From NCBI RefSeq assembly GCF_003576375.1, contig NZ_QWGE01000004.1, positions 434,001 through 498,000 on the forward strand: a stretch of 64,000 bases of DNA, in the 5' to 3' direction. The translations under genes and the position numbers were made by a program. The notes beneath the pieces were generated by a model. It had not been told where the DNA came from. It was given only the letters and a program-made list of their open reading frames with translations, and made no database searches. Shown piece by piece: positions 50,031-57,479 of this stretch. The DNA is from Pontibacter oryzae. GTDB taxonomy: Bacteria > Bacteroidota > Bacteroidia > Cytophagales > Hymenobacteraceae. The first letter of the stretch is position 1, and each line of letters starts with the position of its first letter.

Positions 50031-51512
50031 TTATTGATCCCCACGGGGCTCTTTAGGCCAGGTAAAGGTAAAGGTTGAGCCTTTGCCTGGTTCGGAGGCA
50101 ACCCAAATGGAGCCTCCCTGCCACTCCACGATTTTCTTGACTATTGTCAAACCCACGCCAGTGCTCTCCATGGCATCCCGCTCTTGCAGTGTCTGAAAGA
50201 TGACAAAGATGCGCTCATGATAGGCCGGGTCAATGCCTGGGCCATCGTCTGAGACTGAAAAAACATGAAAGTTCTCGGTCTCGTGGTGCCGAACAGCAAT
50301 AAGGCCTGTCTCCTTATCATGGTATTTAATCGCATTACTAATCAGGTTGCTGAAAACCTGCTGCAGCTGTATACGCACAGTATGTAGTGTTGGTAAGTGG
50401 GCCTGCGTATCGATTTTAAAGTTTTTGGGCACCGATAGCATATCCACAACTTCCACAAGCAGCTGGTTCACATCCACTTCCTCCTCAGCCTGACTGGTGC
50501 GCCCGATGCGTGCCAGCGCCAGGATGCCATTAATCAGGTTTTCCATGCGGTGCACGCGCACGCGCATCATCATCAGGTACTCCTGCACATGAGCGGGTAA
50601 CTGCCCACCCATGTCTTCTTCCACCCACCTCGAGGCCACTTCAATACCACGCAAGGGCGCTTTCAGGTCATGCGATACTACGTAGGCAAACTGATCAAGC
50701 TCCCGGTTTTTAGCGTCCAGCTCGGTAAACGTCTCATCGATGGTGGTAGACATACGGTTAAGCGAGTGCGAGAGTTGGCTTAATTCATCATTGCTAGTGT
50801 CAATTATCCGGGTTTTATAATCACCCCTGGATACCTGGTCGGCCAGCGTCACCATTTTAATGATGCGGTTCGAGATGAGGCGCGTAATGTAATAGGCCCA
50901 GCTCAGGCCCAACAAAACCGAAAGTATGGTAAGTATGGTAGATAGCTGGCGGGTGTTGTTTATACTTTTGTTGAGGCGCTCCCGGCGCTCCTCACGCACT
51001 TTATACTCGTAGGCGTTAAATTCCTTAAAAGCCGTCCGGATAGAGTCGATGATGATCTTTTCCCCCATAATCAGTTCGTCCAGCCTCGTTTCGAAAGCAT
51101 CGCTCGTGGTGTTGGTAACATCCTCCCGCTTTAGCTGAATTAGTGGCTCTGCATAGTTGTGCATAAAACGTTGTTGCAGGGCAACAATATCGTTTATGTT
51201 GCGGGTTTGGTCGGGGGAGGAGGAAACGAACGTTTTAGTTTCTTGGATCAGGCCCGGCAGTTGGTCCTTCGCCTGCAAGTATGGCAGCAGGAAAGTTTCG
51301 TTGCCGTTGAGCAGGTAACCGCGCAAACCTGTCTCCATATCAATGATGTTACGCTGCAAAGCGGCCGAGTTACGCACCACGATCTGGGAACGCGATACCC
51401 ATTGCGTATTCTCGACCACAGCCTCTGAAAGGCGGAAGTTTACAATAGCCACAGCCGTAAATAGTACCGAAATCAGGACGAAACCGGCAAAGAGTTTTAC
51501 AGAAAGTTTCAT
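50031..51512 (-). CDS. CHASE3-domain sensor histidine kinase
   Basis: 493 aa. A first membrane segment (about 9-26), a periplasmic CHASE3 domain (about 30-185, LQRNIIDMETGLRGYLLNGN), a second membrane segment (about 192-211), HAMP (about 212-262), a HisKA domain with phospho-accepting His281 in YVVSHDLKAPLRGI, and a HATPase domain (N-box NLISNAIKYHD, DDGPGID, TGVGLTIVKKIVEW). The domain order resembles cyanobacterial Cph1/Rcp1-partner kinases but without a phytochrome sensor. It is followed by its single-domain response regulator, an operon of two. The stimulus is unknown. Confidence 0.95.
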   Translation of the reverse strand: MKLSVKLFAGFVLISVLFTAVAIVNFRLSEAVVENTQWVSRSQIVVRNSAALQRNIIDMETGLRGYLLNGNETFLLPYLQAKDQLPGLIQETKTFVSSSPDQTRNINDIVALQQRFMHNYAEPLIQLKREDVTNTTSDAFETRLDELIMGEKIIIDSIRTAFKEFNAYEYKVREERRERLNKSINNTRQLSTILTILSVLLGLSWAYYITRLISNRIIKMVTLADQVSRGDYKTRIIDTSNDELSQLSHSLNRMSTTIDETFTELDAKNRELDQFAYVVSHDLKAPLRGIEVASRWVEEDMGGQLPAHVQEYLMMMRVRVHRMENLINGILALARIGRTSQAEEEVDVNQLLVEVVDMLSVPKNFKIDTQAHLPTLHTVRIQLQQVFSNLISNAIKYHDKETGLIAVRHHETENFHVFSVSDDGPGIDPAYHERIFVIFQTLQERDAMESTGVGLTIVKKIVEWQGGSIWVASEPGKGSTFTFTWPKEPRGDQ

Positions 51513-51811
51513 GGGGCGAATGTCTGGCTAAAAAATGGAGTAGGTGCGGTGGCAGGTGCTAGAGCAAACTACGCGCCAGTGAGCTTAAAAAAGGTACTCC
51601 GGAAAGTATGAGCAGAGGCTTTGCGATGCTGCAAAGTATAAAATTGGGTAAGCATATACGTTCTTTGGCTATTTGGTTTGGGTTTACGCAAGTATAGTGT
51701 TTTTGTTATACATTAAACACATTGGCGCGTAGCAGCTACACAGGGAAATTATTTCAGAAGCGGTTTAAAATTACTTATTTTTGCTTTTATACTTAGAAGA
51801 CAAAGACCTAC
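51513..51811. other. Divergent intergenic region, kinase and gcvT promoters
   Basis: 299 bp between divergent genes. TATTTTTG at 51776-51783 is an exact -7 match, 28 bp before the gcvT ATG, without a good TTG partner. The kinase side has no exact -7 match, though TATACTTTG on the minus strand near 51630 is close. No gene is evident. Confidence 0.5.
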
Positions 51812-52900
51812 ATGGAACTAAAGAAAATAGCTTTAAACGATGTGCACGAAGCTCTGGGTGCTAAAATGGTACCTTTTGCCGGTTATAACATGCCTGTGCG
51901 CTACTCATCAGATATCGAAGAGCATAAAACAGTACGCGAGGCTGTGGGTATTTTTGATGTATCGCACATGGGCGAGTTTATGTTGCGCGGGCCAAAAGCG
52001 CTTGACCTGATCCAGCGTGTAACTTCTAACGATGCCTCTAAGCTAGCAGACGGCAAAGTGCAGTACTCTTGCCTGCCGAACGAGAACGGCGGCATTGTGG
52101 ATGACCTGCTGGTGTACCGCATGGACGAAGAAGAATACATGCTGGTTGTTAACGCTTCCAACATCGATAAAGACTGGAACTGGATCAGCAAGTATAACAC
52201 CGAAGGCGTGGAGATGGAGAACATCTCTGATGAAATGTCGCTGTTTGCCGTGCAGGGCCCCAAGACTGCGGAGGCGTTGCAATCGCTTACTAAAATCGAC
52301 CTGCCGAACATGGTATATTATACCTTTGATAAAGGCGAGTTTGCCGGCGTGCAGGACGTTATCGTGTCGGCTACAGGCTACACAGGCTCTGGCGGCTTTG
52401 AGATTTACGTGAAGAACGAGGATGCCAAGAAGGTGTTCGATGCGATTATGGAGGCCGGCCAGCCGTTCGGTATTAAACCAATTGGCCTGGGCGCCCGCGA
52501 TACGCTGCGCCTGGAAATGGGCTTCTGCCTCTACGGAAACGATATCAACGACACTACTTCCCCGATTGAGGCTGGCCTGGGCTGGATAACAAAGTTCGAC
52601 AAAGACTTTACAAACGCCGCAAACCTGAAAGCGCAAAAGGAGCAGGGCGTGAGCCGCAAGCTGGTAGGCTTCGAGATGTTGGAGAAAGCCATTCCGCGGG
52701 CGCATTACGAGATCGTGAACGCCGAGGGAGAGAAGATCGGTGAGGTTACATCCGGCACCATGTCGCCATCTATGGGCAAGGGCATCGGAATGGGCTACGT
52801 AGCCAAAGACTATAGCAAAGCCGGCTCCGAGATCTATATACGCATCCGAAACAAAGACCTAAAAGCCGAGGTGGTAAAGCTGCCGATCTATAAAAAGTAA
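51812..52900 (+). CDS. gcvT: Glycine cleavage system T protein (aminomethyltransferase)
   Basis: 362-residue folate-dependent enzyme that releases ammonia and methylene-THF from the aminomethyl group on the H protein. The family start ([24 protein letters not shown]), the DVSHMGEF segment, VQGPKT, the [13 protein letters not shown] block with folate-contacting residues, and the [21 protein letters not shown] stretch are clear. Length is typical. A perfect -7 box lies just upstream. comB follows after a 94-bp gap containing an inverted repeat. gcvH and gcvP are not in the window. Confidence 0.97.
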   Translation: MELKKIALNDVHEALGAKMVPFAGYNMPVRYSSDIEEHKTVREAVGIFDVSHMGEFMLRGPKALDLIQRVTSNDASKLADGKVQYSCLPNENGGIVDDLLVYRMDEEEYMLVVNASNIDKDWNWISKYNTEGVEMENISDEMSLFAVQGPKTAEALQSLTKIDLPNMVYYTFDKGEFAGVQDVIVSATGYTGSGGFEIYVKNEDAKKVFDAIMEAGQPFGIKPIGLGARDTLRLEMGFCLYGNDINDTTSPIEAGLGWITKFDKDFTNAANLKAQKEQGVSRKLVGFEMLEKAIPRAHYEIVNAEGEKIGEVTSGTMSPSMGKGIGMGYVAKDYSKAGSEIYIRIRNKDLKAEVVKLPIYKK

Positions 52901-52906
52901 TATTGC

Positions 52907-52973
52907 TTGTTGATTGCTGGTTGTTGCTTGTTGTTCGCATAACAGGGCAATGATGATAACTGGCAATCAACAA
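52907..52973. repeat. 11-bp inverted repeat with TTGTTG tracts between gcvT and comB
   Basis: TTGTTGATTGC (52907-52917) and GCAATCAACAA (52963-52973) are perfect complements flanking several TTGTTG and CAATCAAC words. The loop is long (45 nt). It is probably a decayed palindromic intergenic repeat, or a terminator for gcvT. Confidence 0.5.
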
Positions 52974-52994
52974 TTTAACAATCAACTACCAGTT

Positions 52995-53705
52995 ATGCCA
53001 AGTATAGATGTGTGCTTCAGCCCGGAGCTGCTGCACTTATATGACCTGAAGGGGAAAGCCGTGGTGGCTGTGGATATTCTGCGGGCTACCTCAACCATGG
53101 TTACCGCTTTTGCGGAAGGCGCTGCCACCATTTACCCGGTCATGGACCTGGAAGAGTGCCGCAATTTTGCCGTTAACGGCTGCCTGACTGCCGCGGAGCG
53201 TAACGGTATTAAAGCTGAAGGCTTCGATTTGGGCAACTCGCCTTTTGGCTACATGGATGGGAAGGTTAAAGGCCGCGAAATTGCCATAACAACCACTAAC
53301 GGCACGCGGGCCATCCGTATGTCTGAGGCGGCCTCTGAAATTGTAGTGGGCGCTTTCCTGAACCTGCAGGCCGTGGCAGACCATCTTGAAAGCCTGGGCC
53401 TGGACGTGCTTATTGTTTGCGCCGGCTGGAAAGGGCAGTTTAACTTGGAGGATACGCTTTTCGCCGGAGCTCTGGTAGAACGTCTGCAAGGTAAGTTCTC
53501 ATCTGAAAACGACAGCACCCTGGCAGCTTTATACTTATACCAAACTGCCAAAGCCGATCTGCTCAATTTCCTGCGGCAATCCTCGCACGTGCGCCGCTTG
53601 GAGCACCTCGAAATCCATAAAGACATTGAGTTCTGCCTCCGCCACGACGCCTACACCACCTTGCCTGTTTGGCGTAAGGATAGGTTGGTAGACCTGAAGA
53701 GTTAG
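52995..53705 (+). CDS. comB: 2-phosphosulfolactate phosphatase (ComB-like)
   Basis: 236 aa from the ATG at 52995. The frame is open to 52914, but that extension reads through the inverted repeat and is not coding. ComB removes phosphate from 2-phosphosulfolactate, first described in coenzyme M synthesis. Family features are VAVDILRATSTMVTAFAEGA, NSPFGYMDGKVKGREIAITTTNGTRAI and CAGWKGQFNLEDTLFAGAL. In a non-methanogenic Bacteroidota the product would feed another sulfonate route, possibly sulfonolipid precursors, but no such gene is adjacent. A symmetrical repeat region follows. Confidence 0.9.
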   Translation: MPSIDVCFSPELLHLYDLKGKAVVAVDILRATSTMVTAFAEGAATIYPVMDLEECRNFAVNGCLTAAERNGIKAEGFDLGNSPFGYMDGKVKGREIAITTTNGTRAIRMSEAASEIVVGAFLNLQAVADHLESLGLDVLIVCAGWKGQFNLEDTLFAGALVERLQGKFSSENDSTLAALYLYQTAKADLLNFLRQSSHVRRLEHLEIHKDIEFCLRHDAYTTLPVWRKDRLVDLKS

Positions 53706-53799
53706 AAGGTTAGAAAGTTGGGAAGTTAGAAAGTTGGGAAGTTAGAAAGTTGTTTTAATTATGACTTTATAACCTTCTACCTTCCCAACTTTCTAACTT
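53706..53799. repeat. Direct and inverted 19-bp repeats between convergent genes
   Basis: AAGTTAGAAAGTTGGGAAG (53723-53741) is perfectly complementary to 53781-53799, and a second near-copy precedes it from 53706. The last bases reach into the stop end of the MazG-like gene. The hairpin could terminate transcription from both sides; the tandem units suggest slippage expansion. Confidence 0.75.
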
Positions 53800-54124
53800 A
53801 CTTCAGTTTCTCATTCTGCTTATGCCTTTCGCTGTCGCGGGAGGTTTTTTTATCGAGGTTTTTGCGGAGGGCTTCGGTGAGGTCGATGCCGGTTTGGTTG
53901 GCAAGGCAGATCAGCACGAAAAGCACGTCTGCCAGCTCGTCGCTGAGTTGCTTGCCTTCATCGCTTTTCTTAAACGACTGCTCCCCATACTGCCTGGAGA
54001 TGATGCGGGCCACTTCACCGACTTCCTCAGTAAGTATAGCCATATTGGTTAACTCGCTAAAATAGCGAACCCCGTTTTCGTTGATCCACTTGTCTACGAT
54101 GGCTTGTGCTTCGGCTATAGTCAT
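53798..54124 (-). CDS. MazG-like nucleotide pyrophosphohydrolase
   Basis: 108-residue all-alpha NTP-PPase of the MazG/dUTPase superfamily. The metal-binding acids appear as EEVGEVAR (EExxE) and DELADVLFVLICLAN (ExxD), the short one-domain pattern of MazG-like house-cleaning enzymes that hydrolyse non-canonical NTPs. The C-terminus is a charged tail (DKKTSRDSERHKQNEKLK). It starts two bases after the dtd stop, so the two quality-control genes form an operon. Confidence 0.93.
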   Translation of the reverse strand: MTIAEAQAIVDKWINENGVRYFSELTNMAILTEEVGEVARIISRQYGEQSFKKSDEGKQLSDELADVLFVLICLANQTGIDLTEALRKNLDKKTSRDSERHKQNEKLK

Positions 54125-54126
54125 GG

Positions 54127-54585
54127 CTAGAATAGGTCTTTCTGTTTCGTATCCATTACAATCGTAACCGGGCCATCGTTGAGCAGCGATACTTTCATGT
54201 CGGCACCAAATTCTCCGGTTTGCACGGCTTTGCCCAGTGCCTGCTCCAACAGTTTCACAAAACGCTCATACAAAGGAATAGAAACAGCAGGAGGGGCGGC
54301 GTTGATGTATGAAGGGCGGTTGCCTTTTTTAGTGCTAGCGTATAGCGTGAACTGGCTGATGACCAAGGCATCGCCATCCACATCTTTTATACTTAGGTTC
54401 ATTTTGTCATCGGCATCGGAGAAGATGCGCAGGCCAGCCACTTTGCCTGCCATCCACTTAAGGTCATCATCCGTGTCATCGGCGGTAAAACCTGCCAGCA
54501 GCAGCAGGCCCAGCCCAATCTGCCCTTTTATACTTCCATCAATTGTTACGGATGCCTCTGTTACCCGCTGAATCACGATACGCAT
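54127..54585 (-). CDS. dtd: D-aminoacyl-tRNA deacylase
   Basis: 152-residue homodimeric enzyme that hydrolyses D-amino acids from mischarged tRNA. The start MRIVIQRVTEASVTIDG is diagnostic, as are the SQFTLYASTKKGNRPSY active-site segment and the cross-subunit Gly-Pro motif in LLNDGPVTI near the C-terminus. It is transcribed ahead of the MazG-like gene. A TATACTT word lies just upstream of the ATG on the minus-strand side. Confidence 0.97.
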   Translation of the reverse strand: MRIVIQRVTEASVTIDGSIKGQIGLGLLLLAGFTADDTDDDLKWMAGKVAGLRIFSDADDKMNLSIKDVDGDALVISQFTLYASTKKGNRPSYINAAPPAVSIPLYERFVKLLEQALGKAVQTGEFGADMKVSLLNDGPVTIVMDTKQKDLF

Positions 54586-54731
54586 AATGTGCTATACTTT
54601 TGGTTCGGGGCAAAGGTAGGGTAAGATTTGTAAAAGTGCAGGCGCCAACAATCCAGAATGCTAAACTACCAGCATGTATACTTTGGCTTACTCCGCACGA
54701 GGGTAATAAGTACCTTAACAGTTACGAAGCG

Positions 54732-55379
54732 TTAATCCACGTAGCCATCATACTTAATGCGGTGTACCTTGCCTTTTTGCAGGTAAAAGTGCAGCGTGGT
54801 GGGCGCACCCTCTCGGTTAGAGGCTACAATTTCGTTCGGGGCCTGCGTAATTTTAACATCGCGGGCATGCGTTTTCAGTCGTGTTACAAGCTCAGCCTGG
54901 CTCATGCCCACACGCAGGTTGTGGCGCAGCGTAATGTCTGGGGTAAGTATATCGGCGGTTTGGAGCAGTAGATCACCGGTTTGGCTCGGGGCATAAAGCT
55001 CCATCATAGAACTCCCGAAGCGGATAGTATAGATCGTGTCGCTGATAGTTGGCGAGTGTAGGTTTTCAATCGGGTCGGCGTCCAGCGTAAAGTCTGCGTT
55101 GATCCTGTCGAAGTATGCGCTTAGGGTATTGCTTTGCTGGTAGCTGGCAAAAAAAGGATTGCTGAGCAGGCTAACTGTAGCGCGCTCCAGGGAGCGCACC
55201 GCCGATAAAGTATCGGGCTGGGCACTGCTGCGGCGCTGTTGCATCCTGTCGGCTTCCTCATCGGCAGAGCTGTCCGTGGAGCAGGCCGAGGCAATGGTAT
55301 GAACAAGCAACAGCAGCACGAGCAACCGTAATGTAAGGCTATACTTCTGGCGTATACTGTTGCTTAGGCGGTAAAACAT
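54732..55379 (-). CDS. Uncharacterised lipoprotein
   Basis: 215 aa. A basic N-terminus (RLSNSIRQKYSLTLRL) and hydrophobic core lead to a lipobox ASAC with Cys33, then an acidic STDSSADEEAD stretch. The mature part has mixed secondary structure with LRVGMSQAELVTRLKTHARDV and HRIKYDGYVD near the end, reminiscent of small SmpA/BamE-like folds, but this is only a vague likeness. I do not recognise the family. It stands 146 bp upstream of dtd on the same strand and divergent from the ATP-grasp gene. Confidence 0.7.
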   Translation of the reverse strand: MFYRLSNSIRQKYSLTLRLLVLLLLVHTIASACSTDSSADEEADRMQQRRSSAQPDTLSAVRSLERATVSLLSNPFFASYQQSNTLSAYFDRINADFTLDADPIENLHSPTISDTIYTIRFGSSMMELYAPSQTGDLLLQTADILTPDITLRHNLRVGMSQAELVTRLKTHARDVKITQAPNEIVASNREGAPTTLHFYLQKGKVHRIKYDGYVD

Positions 55380-55524
55380 GGTAAACGGTATATATAAAAA
55401 AAGTGCAGAATCAAATTATACTTACATACGAGGGTTAACCGCCCAAAAGTTATAACATAAACAACCGACAATGGTTTGTTTTGGCCCGGGATATAGTATA
55501 ATTTGGCAGCAAAGATGGTAAAAA

Positions 55525-56427
55525 ATGGAAACACAGCAAATAGCGCTCATCACATATAAAAGTGCCGGCAGTTACAGCAGCTTCTCTGAAGAGGAAAACA
55601 GCAAATTATTCGATTTGTTGAAAGAAAAAGGGTTAAATATTTCGCTCGAAATCTGGGACGACCCTACCGTAGACTGGGCAAAGTATGACTTGGTGCTGCT
55701 TAAATCTCCCTGGGATTACTTCGATAAAATCGATGCCTTTTATGCCTGGCTTAACCACCTAGAAAAGTTGCAGGTGCGCGTCCTGAATCCAATAAACACA
55801 GTGCGCTGGAACACCAATAAAAAGTACCTGATCGAAATGCAGGAGCAGGGCGTGAAGGTAGTGCCTACGGTGTGGCTGGCGCAAAACTCGCTGCTTAATG
55901 TGGAAGAAGTTTTTGCCACGCTACAATCAGATAGAATAATTATAAAGCCAGCCGTGAGCGGTGGCGCGAAAAACACTTTTGCCTTAACTCGCCGCGAGGC
56001 CGAATCCGAAGCCGCAAGTATAAACAGACTGCTACAGCACGAGAGTTTCCTGGCGCAGCCGTTCGTACCCGAGGTTCAAGAAAAAGGCGAGTGGTCGTTC
56101 TTATTCTTTAACGGCGAGCATAGCCACACAGTACTAAAAACCGCCAAGCCCGGCGACTTCAGGGTGCAGCACTTTTTTGGCGGCACGGTGCATACCCCGG
56201 AACCACCTGCAGCCCTGCTGGAGGCCGCCCACAACATAGTTGACAAGTATGCAGAAAACTGCTTGTACGCCCGTGTAGATGGCGTGGAGCAAAACGGCGA
56301 ACTGGTATTGATGGAGCTGGAGCTGATTGAGCCGTTCCTGTTTATGGCAACCAGCGAGGGCGCTTTTGAACGCTACTACGAGGCCCTGTCGGAGCAACTA
56401 CAGCAACCAGCCGAAAGTATGAGTTAA
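55525..56427 (+). CDS. ATP-grasp family ligase of unknown substrate
   Basis: 300 aa. The order is a Rossmann-like N-terminal part (IALITYKSAGSYS, DLVLLKSPWDYF), the preatp-grasp segment NPINTVRWNTNKKYLIEMQEQGVKVVPT, an ATP-grasp lid (IIIKPAVSGGAKNTF) and a metal-binding end (ARVDGVEQNGELVLMELELIEP), which resemble prokaryotic glutathione-synthetase-like and cycH-type ATP-grasp proteins. Such enzymes ligate a carboxylate to an amine. The partner substrates cannot be inferred. Its last four bases overlap the end of the convergent UspA gene. Confidence 0.82.
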   Translation: METQQIALITYKSAGSYSSFSEEENSKLFDLLKEKGLNISLEIWDDPTVDWAKYDLVLLKSPWDYFDKIDAFYAWLNHLEKLQVRVLNPINTVRWNTNKKYLIEMQEQGVKVVPTVWLAQNSLLNVEEVFATLQSDRIIIKPAVSGGAKNTFALTRREAESEAASINRLLQHESFLAQPFVPEVQEKGEWSFLFFNGEHSHTVLKTAKPGDFRVQHFFGGTVHTPEPPAALLEAAHNIVDKYAENCLYARVDGVEQNGELVLMELELIEPFLFMATSEGAFERYYEALSEQLQQPAESMS

Positions 56428-57326
56428 GCCTCCTGCTGGCCATGGAACACCAACACAGGCACCTGCGCCTCTAAAACCAGTTTCTTGCTAAGGCTATTAT
56501 GGAAAAGGCTTGCCAGTAGCGAACGTTGCTGGCTGTTTACGGCTACAAGGTCTGCCTGCTGCTGGGCCATAAATTTCTGAAGGGTATCTGCCACGTCATC
56601 GCCTGGGAGCAGGGCAAACTTTAAGGTATAGCCAGGCAGTTCTTTCCCGAGCTTATCCTCCAGCACAGCCAGTTTCTGAGTGTCCTTCTCGGCATCGGTA
56701 GCTGAGCCAATGTGCGCGCAAAGTATACTTGGCCGGAAAGCCTGCAAAAGTTGCTGCAACTGCCGGATGGCCTGGGCGTCTGTTTTCTGGAAATCGGTGG
56801 CGAAAAGTATGCGCTGCAGGTTACGGCCTTGGTAAGCTTCCGGCACGGTGAGCAGCGGAACTTTGGCATCCTCTACCATCTTGGTGGTGATGGTCCCGAA
56901 AAACGAGCGTGCGACATTGTCCTCTCCCTTGGTGCCCATCAACAGCAGGTCCGGTTTAAAGCGGGCGATCTCCTCCGGGATCACGTCTTCGGGCATGCCG
57001 TTTATGAAGGCGCGTTTCAGGTGCACGTGCTGGCCGTGGGTTCTGGCGCTAGCCTGCACCTTTTCGAAGAGCTCGTTCAGCTTGTCATGTTCCTCGGTTT
57101 GGTTGCGGTGCAGTACACGGTCTGTAATCTCCTCGGAGCCGGGGCTTAAGGGGCTGCGGCCTGTGTCGGAAAAAGGGTCATCGAGCTCGGGTTGAAGCAG
57201 GTAATCGCTGAAGCAGTGCAGGAGCAGTATCTCGGTTTCTGGGGTGGCAGCTGCCATTCGCAGGGCGTAATCACAGGCGTTGGCGGAGCTTTCGGTCAGG
57301 TCTACGGGTATCAGTATTCTAAACAT
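56424..57326 (-). CDS. Tandem UspA universal stress protein
   Basis: 300 aa made of two Usp domains (about 1-150 and 155-300). The first ends with a canonical ATP-binding motif, G-2x-G-9x-G-T, in MGTKGEDNVARSFFGTITT. The second domain's corresponding segment (VNSQQRSLLASLFHNSLSKK) lacks the glycines, so only the first is expected to bind ATP. Each domain starts with the usual strand (ILIPVDLTESSANA and ILFATDFQKTDAQA). The gene overlaps the ATP-grasp gene tail-to-tail by four bases, sharing TTAA. Confidence 0.93.
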   Translation of the reverse strand: MFRILIPVDLTESSANACDYALRMAAATPETEILLLHCFSDYLLQPELDDPFSDTGRSPLSPGSEEITDRVLHRNQTEEHDKLNELFEKVQASARTHGQHVHLKRAFINGMPEDVIPEEIARFKPDLLLMGTKGEDNVARSFFGTITTKMVEDAKVPLLTVPEAYQGRNLQRILFATDFQKTDAQAIRQLQQLLQAFRPSILCAHIGSATDAEKDTQKLAVLEDKLGKELPGYTLKFALLPGDDVADTLQKFMAQQQADLVAVNSQQRSLLASLFHNSLSKKLVLEAQVPVLVFHGQQEA

Positions 57327-57452
57327 GTTGTCGTGTCTGGGGTTGCATGTAGTATACGTGCTGTGGTAAAAAAGGAGTTATGCCTCGGCACTGCAAGGCT
57401 AGGCGCTTGTTTAAGTATGAGGGGGCGCTCCATGAAGTTCAAAAAATTACAT

Positions 57453-57460
57453 TAGTTTTG
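57453..57460 (+). promoter_or_regulatory. Putative -7 box for the 906-aa protein gene
   Basis: TAGTTTTG, exact TAnnTTTG match, 20 bp before the ATG at 57480. No TTG at a suitable distance. Confidence 0.45.
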
Positions 57461-57479
57461 TAGCTCGAAAACGCTTGCC

